The position numbers and the translations under genes were made by a program. A stretch of DNA of 64,000 bases from Agromyces larvae (GTDB taxonomy: Bacteria > Actinomycetota > Actinomycetes > Actinomycetales > Microbacteriaceae): assembly GCF_022811705.1 (NCBI RefSeq), contig NZ_CP094528.1:434001-498000 (forward strand). Reading direction: 5' to 3'. Below are positions 33,918 through 45,101 of the stretch, piece after piece (the first letter of the stretch is position 1; each line of letters starts with the position of its first letter). The notes under the pieces were generated by a model. That model searched no databases, had not been told where the DNA came from, and was given only the letters and a program-made list of their open reading frames with translations.

Positions 33918-34484
33918 GTGCTTCACGCAGTCCTGAGCGCTGCAACCGAGGGGGAGGCGGAGGCGAACCCCAACCCGCTGATTCCCGAGGTCTACGACCT
34001 CGTGTGGTCGACGGTCATCTTCGCCATCCTGCTCGTCTTCTTCTGGATCTACGTGCTTCCGCGACTCCAGAAGCTGCTCGACGAGCGTGCCGAGGCCATC
34101 GAGGGCAACATCGCGAAGGCCGACGAAGCGCAGCGCAAGGCCGAGGCGGCCCTCGAGGAGTACACCGCCCAGCTCGCCGACGCGCGCGCCGAAGCCGGTC
34201 GCATCCGCGAGGTCGCCCGCGAGGACGGCAAGAAGATCGTGACCGAGGCGAAAGACCAGGCGGTCGCCGAGGCCGCCCGGGTCACCGCCAGCGCGCAGGC
34301 GCAGATCGAGGCCGAGCGTCAGTCGGCGCTGGTGTCGCTGCGCAGCGAGGTCGGCACGATCGCGATCGACCTCGCGTCGGGCGTGGTGGGCGAGACCCTC
34401 ACCGACGACGCGAAGGCGAAGGCCGTGGTCGACCGCTTCCTCGCCGACCTCGAGGCCGCCGACGCCGCCGGAGGGAAGAAGTAG
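33918..34484 (+). CDS. atpF: ATP synthase subunit b
   Basis: A 188-residue peripheral stalk subunit. One transmembrane helix lies at about 29-47 (LVWSTVIFAILLVFFWIYVL) followed by a long charged helix to about 160. GTG at 33918 has GAGGAGG upstream. The acidic N-terminal segment before the membrane (EGEAEANPNPLIPEVYD) is usual for actinobacterial b subunits. atpH starts 4 bp after the stop. Confidence 0.97.
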   Translation: MLHAVLSAATEGEAEANPNPLIPEVYDLVWSTVIFAILLVFFWIYVLPRLQKLLDERAEAIEGNIAKADEAQRKAEAALEEYTAQLADARAEAGRIREVAREDGKKIVTEAKDQAVAEAARVTASAQAQIEAERQSALVSLRSEVGTIAIDLASGVVGETLTDDAKAKAVVDRFLADLEAADAAGGKK

Positions 34485-34487
34485 TCC

Positions 34488-35279
34488 ATGGGTAGCGCCA
34501 CGAGAGAGGCCCTGGCCGCATCGCGATCCGCGATCGGCCAGGCCGGTTCCGCCGACCTGGCGGTCGCGAGCGACCTGCTCGCCGCGGTCCGCGTGATCGG
34601 TGCGACGGCGCAGCTGCGCAGCGCGCTCACCGACAACGAGGCGGATGCTCCGCGCAAGCGCGCACTCGTCGAGTCGGTGTTCGGCGGGCGCATCGCGCCG
34701 GCCGCCGCGAGCCTGCTGGTGGCGGCTTCGTCGAACCGCTGGTCGAGCGCCGAGGACTTCCTCGACGGCGTCGAGCAGCTGGGTCTGCGCGTGGCGGCCG
34801 ACTCGGCGGGTGACGCCGACATCGACGCCGAGCTGTTCGCGTTCGAGCGCACCGTCGCCTCCGACTCCGGGCTGGAACTCGCGCTCGGTTCGAAGCTGGG
34901 CTCGCCCGAGGCGAAGGTCGGCATCGTCGATCGGCTCCTCGCCGGGAAGGCGCAGCCGGCGACGGTCGCGATCGTGCGGCACCTCGTGCAGAACCCGCGG
35001 GGCCGTCGCATCGGCGAGATGCTCCGCGACGCGGCATCCGTCGTCGCCGACCAGCGCGGCTTCGACGTGGCGACCGTGACCACCGCCGTGCCGCTCAGCG
35101 CCGACCAGCTCGCGCGCCTCGAGCGGGGCCTCGCGGCCCAGGCCGGCCGGCGCATCCGCTTCGACACCATCGTCGATCCCGCCCTGGTGGGCGGGGTCCG
35201 CGTGCAGATCGGCGACGACGTCATCGACGGCAGCGTCGCCAGCCGTCTCAGCTCGCTGAGGCAGAAGCTTGCCGGCTGA
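34488..35279 (+). CDS. atpH: ATP synthase subunit delta
   Basis: A 263-residue peripheral stalk subunit joining b to the alpha subunits. An extended N-terminal half compared with the 177-residue E. coli protein is normal for actinobacteria. The conserved C-terminal segment [33 protein letters not shown] is intact. ATG 4 bp after the atpF stop, with GGAAG ahead. A 77-bp gap with a hairpin separates it from atpA. Confidence 0.96.
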   Translation: MGSATREALAASRSAIGQAGSADLAVASDLLAAVRVIGATAQLRSALTDNEADAPRKRALVESVFGGRIAPAAASLLVAASSNRWSSAEDFLDGVEQLGLRVAADSAGDADIDAELFAFERTVASDSGLELALGSKLGSPEAKVGIVDRLLAGKAQPATVAIVRHLVQNPRGRRIGEMLRDAASVVADQRGFDVATVTTAVPLSADQLARLERGLAAQAGRRIRFDTIVDPALVGGVRVQIGDDVIDGSVASRLSSLRQKLAG

Positions 35280-35325
35280 CGCCGGACGACAACGACCGGC
35301 GTCCTGCGCCGCGACACACCCGTAG

Positions 35326-35342
35326 CTGTACAAGCGGTACAG
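35326..35342 (+). promoter_or_regulatory. Hairpin directly before the atpA ribosome site
   Basis: CTGTAC (35326-35331) and GTACAG (35337-35342) pair perfectly around a 5-base loop. The ribosome site AAAAGGAAAG starts 1-2 bases beyond. It could act as an RNA-processing or translation-tuning element inside the operon. Confidence 0.4.
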
Positions 35343-35356
35343 AAAAGGAAAGAACC

Positions 35357-36997
35357 ATGGCAGAACTCTCCATCAGCCCCGATGAGATCCGTTCGGCTCT
35401 CTCGGAGTTCGCCCAGGCCTACGAGCCGGGCGCGGCGCAGAAGACCGAGGTCGGGTACGTCACCGACGCGGCCGACGGCATCGCCCACGTCGAGGGTCTG
35501 CCCTCGGTCATGGCCAACGAGCTCGTGCGGTTCGCCGACGGCACGCTGGGCCTCGCACTGAACCTCGACGAGGACGAGATCGGCGTCGTGGTGCTCGGCG
35601 AGTTCACCGGCATCGAAGAGGGCATGGAGGTGACCCGCACGGGCGAGGTCCTCTCGGTGCCCGTCGGCGAGGGGTACCTCGGCCGCGTGGTCGACCCGCT
35701 CGGCAACCCGATCGACGGTCTCGGCGAGATCACCGGCATCGAGGGCCGCCGCGCCCTCGAGCTGCAGGCGCCGGGCGTCATGCAGCGCAAGAGCGTGCAC
35801 GAGCCGCTGCAGACCGGCATCAAGGCGATCGACGCCATGATCCCCGTCGGCCGCGGTCAGCGTCAGCTCATCATCGGCGACCGCCAGACCGGCAAGACCG
35901 CGATCGCGATCGACACGATCATCAACCAGAAGGCGAACTGGGAGTCGGGCGACCCGAACAAGCAGGTCCGCTGCATCTACGTCGCGATCGGCCAGAAGGG
36001 CTCGACCATCGCCTCGGTGAAGGGCGCCCTCGAGGACGCCGGCGCGATGGAGTACACCACCATCGTCGCCGCACCGGCCTCCGACCCGGCCGGCTTCAAG
36101 TACCTCGCGCCGTACACCGGCTCGGCCATCGGCCAGCACTGGATGTACGACTCGAAGCACGTGCTCATCATCTTCGACGACCTGTCGAAGCAGGCCGAGG
36201 CCTACCGTGCCGTCTCGCTGCTGCTGCGCCGTCCGCCGGGCCGCGAGGCGTACCCCGGCGACGTGTTCTACCTGCACTCGCGGCTGCTCGAGCGCTGCGC
36301 GAAGCTGAGCGACGAGCTCGGCGCCGGTTCGATGACGGGTCTGCCGATCATCGAGACCAAGGCGAACGACGTCTCGGCGTACATCCCGACCAACGTGATC
36401 TCGATCACCGACGGCCAGATCTTCCTCCAGTCCGACCTGTTCAACGCCAACCAGCGCCCCGCGGTCGACGTCGGCATCTCGGTGTCCCGAGTCGGCGGTG
36501 ACGCTCAGGTCAAGTCGATCAAGAAGGTCTCGGGCACGCTGAAGCTCGAACTGGCGCAGTACCGCTCGCTCGAGGCGTTCGCGATGTTCGCGTCCGACCT
36601 CGACGCGGCCAGCCGTCGCCAGCTCGCTCGCGGCGCCCGCCTGACCGAGCTGCTCAAGCAGCCGCAGTACTCGCCGTACCCCGTCGAGGAGCAGGTCGTC
36701 TCGATCTGGGCCGGCACCAACGGCAAGCTCGACGAGGTGCCCGTCGAGGACATCCTGCGCTTCGAGCGCGAGTTCCTCGACTACCTCGGCCGCAACACCG
36801 ACGTGCTGACCGTGCTGCGCGACACCAACGTGCTCGACGACGACACCGTCGCCAAGCTCGAGAGCGGTGTCGACGCGTTCAAGCTCGAGTTCCAGACCGG
36901 CGAGGGCAAGCCGCTCGCCTCGGTCGGTCGCGAGGAGTTCGCGGCGATCGCCGAAGAGGACGTCAACCAGGAGAAGATCGTCAAGGGCCGCCGCTGA
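35357..36997 (+). CDS. atpA: ATP synthase subunit alpha
   Basis: A 546-residue non-catalytic nucleotide-binding subunit of F1. Walker A is [15 protein letters not shown] at about 174; the segment [15 protein letters not shown] carries Walker B. The signature [14 protein letters not shown] ends the nucleotide domain. About 35 extra residues at the C-terminus relative to E. coli are typical of actinobacteria; in mycobacteria such an extension restrains ATP hydrolysis. ATG with AAAAGGAAAG upstream. Confidence 0.98.
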   Translation: MAELSISPDEIRSALSEFAQAYEPGAAQKTEVGYVTDAADGIAHVEGLPSVMANELVRFADGTLGLALNLDEDEIGVVVLGEFTGIEEGMEVTRTGEVLSVPVGEGYLGRVVDPLGNPIDGLGEITGIEGRRALELQAPGVMQRKSVHEPLQTGIKAIDAMIPVGRGQRQLIIGDRQTGKTAIAIDTIINQKANWESGDPNKQVRCIYVAIGQKGSTIASVKGALEDAGAMEYTTIVAAPASDPAGFKYLAPYTGSAIGQHWMYDSKHVLIIFDDLSKQAEAYRAVSLLLRRPPGREAYPGDVFYLHSRLLERCAKLSDELGAGSMTGLPIIETKANDVSAYIPTNVISITDGQIFLQSDLFNANQRPAVDVGISVSRVGGDAQVKSIKKVSGTLKLELAQYRSLEAFAMFASDLDAASRRQLARGARLTELLKQPQYSPYPVEEQVVSIWAGTNGKLDEVPVEDILRFEREFLDYLGRNTDVLTVLRDTNVLDDDTVAKLESGVDAFKLEFQTGEGKPLASVGREEFAAIAEEDVNQEKIVKGRR

Positions 36998-37040
36998 GGC
37001 GGCTGCGACGGTCAGCTGACTCCAGGGATACAGGAGAGAC

Positions 37041-39420
<2,380 letters not shown>

Positions 39421-39422
39421 AC

Positions 39423-39683
39423 ATGGCCGGTCTCAACGTGAGTGTCGTCTCGGCCGACCAGGAAGTCTGGTCGGGCGAGGCCACCATGGTGGTGGCGCGG
39501 ACGGTCGAGGGCGAGATCGGAATCCTGCCGGGTCACGAGCCGATGCTCGCGATCCTCGCCGGCGGCGAGGTTCGCGTCACCCTCGCGGGCGGTGAGAAGA
39601 TCACCGCGGACGCCGAGGACGGCTTCCTCTCGGTCCAGGACGACGTCGTGCAGGTCGTCGCGTCGCGCGCGACGCTGGCCTGA
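39423..39683 (+). CDS. atpC: ATP synthase subunit epsilon (short form)
   Basis: An 86-residue subunit consisting of the N-terminal beta sandwich only (LNVSVVSADQEVWSGEATMVVARTVEGEIGILPGHEPMLAILAGG). The C-terminal helical domain that inhibits ATPase in E. coli is absent, as in many actinobacteria where the helical part is short or missing. ATG at 39423 is 2 bp after the atpD stop; a longer frame from 39390 overlaps atpD and is rejected. Confidence 0.95.
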   Translation: MAGLNVSVVSADQEVWSGEATMVVARTVEGEIGILPGHEPMLAILAGGEVRVTLAGGEKITADAEDGFLSVQDDVVQVVASRATLA

Positions 39684-39696
39684 ACGGAGCGGACGG

Positions 39697-40272
39697 ATGC
39701 CGGGGGAGCAGCCGATCGATCGCCAGTTCGGCGATCTGAGCGTCACCAGACTCATCGTGATGGCCGGGCTCCCGGGCGCGGGCAAATCGACGATCGGAGA
39801 GATCGTCGGTGCGCGTCTCGGGGCCGCGGTCGTCTCGGTCGACCCGATCGAGTCGGCGATTCTGACCGCCGGCATCGACGCCGACCAGCCCACCGGCCTC
39901 GCGGCCTACCTGGTCGCCGAGACGATGGCCGAGGCGGTGCTGCAGGCTGGAAAATCGGTGATCGTCGACGCGGTCAACGCCGTCGAGGGCGCCCGGTTGC
40001 AGTGGCGCGATCTCGCCGACCGCACCGGCGCCGTGCTGCGGGTGGTCGAGGTGGTCTGCACCGATGAAGACCTGCACAAGGAGCGGCTCGCGAAGCGGGT
40101 GCGCGACCTGCCGCACCTCGACGAGCTCACCTGGCGGGCGGTCGAGCAGAGCGTCGAGGGCTACGAACGGTGGGTCGGTTCCACGGCGGCGATGCCTCGC
40201 GTGACGCTCGACAGCATCGAGCCGCTCGGCGTGAACGTCGACGCGGCCGTGCGGTTCATCACGGGCTCGTAG
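39697..40272 (+). CDS. P-loop AAA-family kinase
   Basis: A 191-residue nucleoside/small-molecule kinase-like protein. Walker A is GLPGAGKST at about 28-36. SVDPIESAIL follows, then SVIVDAVNAVEGARLQWRDLADRTGA, typical of zeta-toxin-like/AAA_33 kinases, and an Arg-rich lid segment KERLAKRVRDLPHLDELTW. The substrate is unknown. It begins 13 bp after atpC and shares one base with yaaA, so it is probably transcribed from the atp operon or a weak local promoter. Confidence 0.8.
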   Translation: MPGEQPIDRQFGDLSVTRLIVMAGLPGAGKSTIGEIVGARLGAAVVSVDPIESAILTAGIDADQPTGLAAYLVAETMAEAVLQAGKSVIVDAVNAVEGARLQWRDLADRTGAVLRVVEVVCTDEDLHKERLAKRVRDLPHLDELTWRAVEQSVEGYERWVGSTAAMPRVTLDSIEPLGVNVDAAVRFITGS

Positions 40273-41027
40273 TGCTGGTGCTGCTGCCGCCCTCCGAGAC
40301 GAAGCGCGAGGGCGGCGCCGGGGAGCCGCTTCGCGTCGACGCCCTGTCGTTCGGTTCGTTGGGCGCGATCCGAGACCGCCTGGTCGACGACGTGATCGAG
40401 CTCGCCGGCGATGCGGATGCCGCGTTCCATGCGCTGCGCCTCGGGCCACGCCAGGCCGCCGAGGTGGAGCGCGACCGGAGGCTGCGCACGTCGCCCACGA
40501 TGCCGGCGCTGGACCGCTACACCGGCGTGCTGTACGACGCACTCGATGCCGCCACGCTCGATGCGCAGGCCCGCGCCTACGCCCACCGGCACGTGGCGAT
40601 CCATTCGGCGCTGTTCGGACTCGTCGGCGCGCTGGACCCGGTGCCCGCCTACCGGCTGTCGCACGATTCCCGGATTCCCGGCGTTCGGCTGAAGGCGCTC
40701 TGGCGTGAGGCCATCGCGCGGGAACTGGACGCCCGCACCGGACTCATCGTCGATCTGCGCAGCGAGGGCTATGCCGAGCTCGGCCCGGTGCCCGATCGCG
40801 ACGACGCGGTGTTCGTGCGGGTGGTCTCGGTCGACGAGAACGGGCGCCGCAGAGCGCTCAATCATTTCAACAAACGGGCGAAGGGTCTCTTCGTGCGAGC
40901 GCTGCTGCTGGCCCGGCCGGACGGGCTCACCACCCTGCCCGATCTCATCGACTGGGCGGCCTCACACGGATTCGTGCTCACTGCTGCGGCCGCCGATCGG
41001 CCGGGTGAGCTCGAACTCGTCGCCTGA
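40272..41027 (+). CDS. yaaA: YaaA-family peroxide-stress protein
   Basis: A 251-residue DUF328 protein. The N-terminal LVLLPPSETKREGG is diagnostic, followed by RYTGVLYDALD, HSALFGLVGALDPVPAYRLSH and the C-terminal NHFNKRAKGLFVRALL. In E. coli YaaA lowers free iron under hydrogen peroxide stress and binds DNA with a helix-hairpin-helix element. GTG at 40272 overlaps the previous stop by one base (TAGTG) and yields a start right at the family N-terminus. Ends 6 bp from the convergent tag gene. Confidence 0.92.
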   Translation: MLVLLPPSETKREGGAGEPLRVDALSFGSLGAIRDRLVDDVIELAGDADAAFHALRLGPRQAAEVERDRRLRTSPTMPALDRYTGVLYDALDAATLDAQARAYAHRHVAIHSALFGLVGALDPVPAYRLSHDSRIPGVRLKALWREAIARELDARTGLIVDLRSEGYAELGPVPDRDDAVFVRVVSVDENGRRRALNHFNKRAKGLFVRALLLARPDGLTTLPDLIDWAASHGFVLTAAAADRPGELELVA

Positions 41028-41033
41028 GCCCGC

Positions 41034-41639
41034 TCAGCCCGTCGGCGCGTCGCCTCTGCCGGCCCGCCAGCACCCTTCGAGGTGGTCGTCGACCATGCCG
41101 CACGCCTGCATGAGCGCGTACATCGTGGTGGGCCCGACGAAGCGGTACCCGCGGCGGCGCAGCTCGCGGCTGAGCGCGGTGGACTCGGGGGTGGTCGCCG
41201 GCACCTCTGCGAACGACGTCGGACGCTCGTCGCGGGGTTCGGGAGCGAACGACCACAGCAGTCGGTCGAGCGGGGGATCGAGTTCGCGGGTGACCCGGGC
41301 GTTGCCGATCGCGGCCTCGATCTTGCCGCGGTGCCGGATGATGCGGGCGTCGCCCAGCAGCCGCTCGACGTCGGCGTGGTCCATCGCGGCGACCCTGTCG
41401 GGGTCGAAGCCGTGGAAGACCTCGCGGAACGCGGTCCGTCGACGCAGGATGGTGATCCAGCTGAGGCCCGCTTGGAACCCCTCGAGGCACAGCTTCTCGA
41501 ACAGGCGCACCGGATCGTGCTGGGGCACGCCCCACTCCTCGTCGTGGTACCGCAGGTACTCGGGATCGCGCGCGCCCCACGCGCATCGCGCGCGGCCGTC
41601 TTCGCCGACGACGAGGTCGGGTCGGGGGACGACGCTCAC
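41034..41639 (-). CDS. tag: DNA-3-methyladenine glycosylase I
   Basis: A 201-residue helix-hairpin-helix glycosylase that removes 3-methyladenine from alkylated DNA. Signatures are RCAWGARDPEYLRYHDEEWGVP, LFEKLCLEGFQAGLSWITILRRR, and YRFVGPTTMYALMQACGMVDDHLEGCWR. The Cys/His residues that bind structural zinc are present. GTG at 41639 overlaps the ogt stop (GTGA), so the two alkylation-repair genes are co-translated. Confidence 0.96.
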   Translation of the reverse strand: MSVVPRPDLVVGEDGRARCAWGARDPEYLRYHDEEWGVPQHDPVRLFEKLCLEGFQAGLSWITILRRRTAFREVFHGFDPDRVAAMDHADVERLLGDARIIRHRGKIEAAIGNARVTRELDPPLDRLLWSFAPEPRDERPTSFAEVPATTPESTALSRELRRRGYRFVGPTTMYALMQACGMVDDHLEGCWRAGRGDAPTG

Positions 41640-42127
41640 GCGGCGAACCCGATGCGCTCGTGGCCGAGCAGCCACACCTTGGTCGGCACGCCCTCGCCGC
41701 CCGAGTACCCGGTGATGCGCCCGTCGGACGCGAGCACCCGGTGGCAGCCGATGATGATCGGCACGGGGTTGGCGCCCACGGCGCCGCCGATGGCGCGCGC
41801 GGCGCCCGGTCGGCCGACGGCATCGGCGAGGGCGCCGTACGAGATCGCCTCGCCCCAGCCGAGGCGGGCGAGCTGCTGCCACACCGCCTGCTGGAACGGC
41901 GTGCCGCCGGGACGCACCGGCAGATCGAACTCGGTGCGCTCGCCCGAGAAGTACTCGGCCAACTGGATGCGTGCGGCGTCGAGGACCGCATTCGTGCGTT
42001 CGGGCAGGTCGTCGTGGGGGAGCGCACCGTTGCGCTCGATGCTGAGGGCGGTGATCGCGGACTCGTCGGCGACGAGCTCGAGCCGCCCGATGGGGCTGTC
42101 GATACGGGTGAGGAACACGTCGGTCAT
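41636..42127 (-). CDS. ogt: Methylated-DNA-protein cysteine methyltransferase
   Basis: A 163-residue suicide protein that transfers methyl groups from O6-methylguanine to its own cysteine. The DNA-binding helix is FQQAVWQQLARLGWGEAISYGALADAVGRPGAARAIGGAVGANP. The active cysteine is C128 in IIGCHRVLASDG; the usual PCHRV reads GCHRV, which some homologues share. A TAGCCT -10 lies exactly six bases before the ATG, so the tag-ogt mRNA is probably leaderless. Confidence 0.95.
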   Translation of the reverse strand: MTDVFLTRIDSPIGRLELVADESAITALSIERNGALPHDDLPERTNAVLDAARIQLAEYFSGERTEFDLPVRPGGTPFQQAVWQQLARLGWGEAISYGALADAVGRPGAARAIGGAVGANPVPIIIGCHRVLASDGRITGYSGGEGVPTKVWLLGHERIGFAA

Positions 42128-42133
42128 GCTGCG

Positions 42134-42139
42134 AGGCTA
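42134..42139 (-). promoter_or_regulatory. -10 element for leaderless ogt-tag
   Basis: The minus strand reads TAGCCT, six bases, then the ogt ATG at 42127. No ribosome-binding sequence is present. Confidence 0.5.
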
Positions 42140-42206
42140 CCCGTGGCCGCCGACACGCACCGGCGGGAATCGGACATCGGGGCGAGTGCTCGCCGAGACG
42201 GGGCCT

Positions 42207-42235
42207 GGGGAGGAGGGGACGGTCTCCTCCTCCCC
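42207..42235. other. Hairpin in the ogt/DUF4192 divergent region
   Basis: GGGGAGGAG (42207-42215) and CTCCTCCCC (42227-42235) are perfectly complementary across 11 bases. The rest of this 189-bp gap shows no gene. Confidence 0.5.
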
Positions 42236-42316
42236 AATCACGGCAGCGCGCGGGGTGTCCACATCCGGTGCCGCCCGGCACGCCGAAGGCGGCGGCGGTC
42301 GCGGCACCCTGTCGGC

Positions 42317-43654
42317 ATGACCGAGATCATCCGCGCCGGATCGGCGCACGAATTCCTCGCCCTCGTTCCTGCGATCGCCGGGTACCGGCCCGAGCGCTCG
42401 CTGGTCTGCGTGGCGTTCCGGGGCAACCGCACCGCGGGCCTGCTGCGGCTCGACCTGCCCACGCGCATCGCCGACCACGACTCCGTCGCCGGGCAGGTGA
42501 TCGGCACGCTGTGCCGCATGCCCGGGGTCGATGCGCTGGTACCCGTCGTCTACACGTCGAGCGGCTACGCCTCGACGAGGGCGCGCCGCGAGCAGCGGCT
42601 GCTCGATCGCATTCTGCGCGACGCCGAGGACGCGGGCTTCGAGGTGCGCGATGCGCTGCGCGTGGCCCGCGACGGGTGGGGCTCCGTCCTCGACTCCGAG
42701 ACGCCCGAGTCGGGGCATCCGCTCGCGCTCATCGAGCCCGCCGGGCGGGCGCGGGGCGCGACCGCTGCGCGGATCGCGGACGGCGCTGTGCTGCCGAGGT
42801 CCGACGCTCGGTATCGGCGTGCGGTGGGGGAGGCGATCGACACGTTCGCCGAGCTCGGCCGCCGCGATGCGTTCGGGCGGCACGGCACCGGGCGCCGGCT
42901 CGAAGCCGCGCTCGACGCCCTCGGCGAGTCCGCCGATCCGGTGGTGCTGGTCGAGCAGCTCGCGCGGGTGCGGCTCGAGGCCGACGGCGAGCCGCCCGAG
43001 GCGCTGCTGATCGGTTGGCTGGTGCACCTCGCCGAGGTGCCGAGGTACCGCGACGCCATGATGCTGCAGTTCGCATTCGGCGCGCTCGCCGGCGAGGCCG
43101 CGTTCGAGTTCGGGCTCGACGGCCTCGACGCCGAGCCGCGGGGGCGGTACGACGACGACGTCGACGAGCAGGCCGAGGGCGCCTCCGGCCCCGACCGCTC
43201 GTCGCCGCTCGGCGACCCGATGCCCGCCCGGCTGCTGCTCGGGCTCAGCACGGTGCGTCCCGACGTCGATCGCGTCGAACGCGCGCTCGCGGTGCTGCGC
43301 CTGGCGCTCGCGCATGTCGAACCGGCCAGGCGCGCCGGGCTCGCGTGCATGGCGGCCTGGCTGTCGTGGGCGCTGGGCCGGGGGTCGGCGGCAGCGGTGT
43401 TCCTGGACCTGGCCGACCGAGGAGATCCGGGATGCACCATGGCGGGGCTGTTGCGCACCTTCTTCGGCACGGGCGCCCTTCCGGAGTGGGCCTTCCACGA
43501 CGAGCTCGACCCGCGCGACGCGTCGCGGCATGACCGGTCCGCTGCGGGCGCCGCGGTGCCGGACACGACCGCCGACGGGCCGACCGCCGACGGGCCGACC
43601 GCCGACGGGCCGGGTGCGCCCGATGTCGGCGCTCGGGGGCTCAGTGCCCGGTGA
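42317..43654 (+). CDS. DUF4192 domain protein
   Basis: A 445-residue actinobacterial protein of unknown function. The DUF4192 opening is clear: FLALVPAIAGYRPERSLVCVAFRGNRTAGLLRLDLP. A second family block is RRLEAALDALGESADPVVLVEQLARV and the helical C-terminal part contains ACMAAWLSWALGRGSAAAVFLDLADR. The last 45 residues are low complexity and include three tandem TADGP units. No catalytic motif is recognised. CACCCT ends six bases before the ATG, hinting at a leaderless start. Confidence 0.85.
   Translation: MTEIIRAGSAHEFLALVPAIAGYRPERSLVCVAFRGNRTAGLLRLDLPTRIADHDSVAGQVIGTLCRMPGVDALVPVVYTSSGYASTRARREQRLLDRILRDAEDAGFEVRDALRVARDGWGSVLDSETPESGHPLALIEPAGRARGATAARIADGAVLPRSDARYRRAVGEAIDTFAELGRRDAFGRHGTGRRLEAALDALGESADPVVLVEQLARVRLEADGEPPEALLIGWLVHLAEVPRYRDAMMLQFAFGALAGEAAFEFGLDGLDAEPRGRYDDDVDEQAEGASGPDRSSPLGDPMPARLLLGLSTVRPDVDRVERALAVLRLALAHVEPARRAGLACMAAWLSWALGRGSAAAVFLDLADRGDPGCTMAGLLRTFFGTGALPEWAFHDELDPRDASRHDRSAAGAAVPDTTADGPTADGPTADGPGAPDVGARGLSAR
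43568..43612 (+). repeat. 15-bp tandem triplication in the DUF4192 gene
   Basis: Three perfect copies of ACCGCCGACGGGCCG encode Thr-Ala-Asp-Gly-Pro repeats in the C-terminal tail. Confidence 0.9.
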
Positions 43655-45101
43655 GCGGGCCGATGGCGCGCGCGATGAGCGACGGGCGGCCGGTGAGGCG
43701 CTCCTCGCGGTCGGCGAGCCCCGTGCCGAGGATGCCGAGGTTCGCGCCGACCCAGCGCAGGGGCTCGGGTTCCCACAGCGGAGAGCGGTGCTGCACCCAC
43801 GGAAGGGCGGTCAGCTCCGAGGTGCGGCCGAGGACGAGATCGGCGAGGGTGCGTCCGGCGAGGTTCGTGGTCGAGAGGCCGTCGCCGACGTAGCCGCCTG
43901 CGAAGCCGACGCCGGTGCGCGGGTTGTAGCTCACGGTCGGGTGCCAGTCGCGGGCGATGCCGAGCGGGCCGCCCCAGCGGTGCGTGATGCGGGCATCGCC
44001 CACCGCCGGGAACAGGTCGCGGAGCGTCGACGCGAGGTGGGCGAACACCCGGTCGTCCTGCTCGAATCGGGGGTCGACGGCGCTCGCCCAGTGGTAGCGG
44101 GCGCCGCGGCCGCCGAACGCGATGCGGTCGTCGGCGGTGCGCTGCCCGTAGACGAGCAGATGCCGGTAGTCGCTGAACGTCTCGCCGTGTGTCAGGCCGA
44201 TCCGGTTCCAGACCTCGGGCGGGAGCGGTTCGGTGGCGATCATCAGCGAGAAGATCGGCAGGATGCGACGCCGCGCCCTCGGCAGACGCGGACTGTAGCC
44301 CTCGGTGGCGACGAGCACGTGCCGGGCCGACACCGTCCCGGTCGCGCCGCTGCCGTCGAGCGCGCGGAACCGCACCCGCCCGGCCGACCAGTCGAGCACC
44401 TCGGTGCGTTCGAAGATCGCCACGCCGAGACGCTCGACCGCTCGGGCGAGGCCGCGCACCAGTTTCGCCGGATGCACCCGGGCGCACGCGGGATCGTAGA
44501 CCGCGGCAGGGGTGCGGTCGTCCGCCCCGCTCACGTCGAACCGCTCGGCGACCCGCCGTTCGTCCCAGTACTCGAGGCGATCGACGCCGTAGCGGGCCGA
44601 CTCCTCGACCTCGGCCCGTGCGGCGCTGCGCTGCGCGTCGCTGCGCGCGAAGACGACGGTGCCGCCGCGCACGAAGTCGCAGTCGATCCCCTCGGCGGCG
44701 GTGATGCGGCCGACCTCGTCGACGGTGTCGATCATCGCGCGGCGCATCGCGATCGCCGCCTCGCGGCCGTGCGTGCGCTCCAGCGATGCGGTCGAGCGAG
44801 GGAACAGGGCCGAACACCAGCCGCCGTTGCGTCCCGATGCGCCGAATCCGGCGATCTCTCGCTCGAGCACGGCCACCCGCAGGGTCGGGTCGGCCCGCAT
44901 CAGCGAGTACGCGGTCCACAGGGCGGTCAGTCCGCCGCCGATCAGGCACACGTCGAACCAGGCGTTCGCGGTGAGCGCGGTACGGGGCCGCAGCGGGTCC
45001 GCCCCGGATTCCGCCAGCGAATCGAGCCAGAAGCTCGCCCGCCGTGCGGCGTCGGACGTGGCCTGGCCGCGGGCCGCGCGCCGCGTCAGAGCCGGCTCCA
45101 C
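43641..45101 (-). CDS. FAD-dependent amine/amino acid oxidase (DAO family)
   Basis: A 486-residue flavoprotein resembling gamma-glutamylputrescine or D-amino acid oxidases. The FAD fold is FDVCLIGGGLTALWTAYSL, followed by the ASGRNGGWCSALFP motif typical of PuuB-like enzymes. A central TVVFAR strand and the C-terminal FAD motif GVGFAGGYVGDGLSTTNLAGRTLADL are present. GTG at 45101 overlaps the aminotransferase end by 16 bp, implying coupling; no ATG is available. The C-terminus overlaps the end of the convergent DUF4192 gene by 14 bp. With the aminotransferase and Lrp regulator it likely oxidises an amine such as putrescine; the true substrate is inferred from context. Confidence 0.85.
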   Translation of the reverse strand: MEPALTRRAARGQATSDAARRASFWLDSLAESGADPLRPRTALTANAWFDVCLIGGGLTALWTAYSLMRADPTLRVAVLEREIAGFGASGRNGGWCSALFPRSTASLERTHGREAAIAMRRAMIDTVDEVGRITAAEGIDCDFVRGGTVVFARSDAQRSAARAEVEESARYGVDRLEYWDERRVAERFDVSGADDRTPAAVYDPACARVHPAKLVRGLARAVERLGVAIFERTEVLDWSAGRVRFRALDGSGATGTVSARHVLVATEGYSPRLPRARRRILPIFSLMIATEPLPPEVWNRIGLTHGETFSDYRHLLVYGQRTADDRIAFGGRGARYHWASAVDPRFEQDDRVFAHLASTLRDLFPAVGDARITHRWGGPLGIARDWHPTVSYNPRTGVGFAGGYVGDGLSTTNLAGRTLADLVLGRTSELTALPWVQHRSPLWEPEPLRWVGANLGILGTGLADREERLTGRPSLIARAIGPLTGH

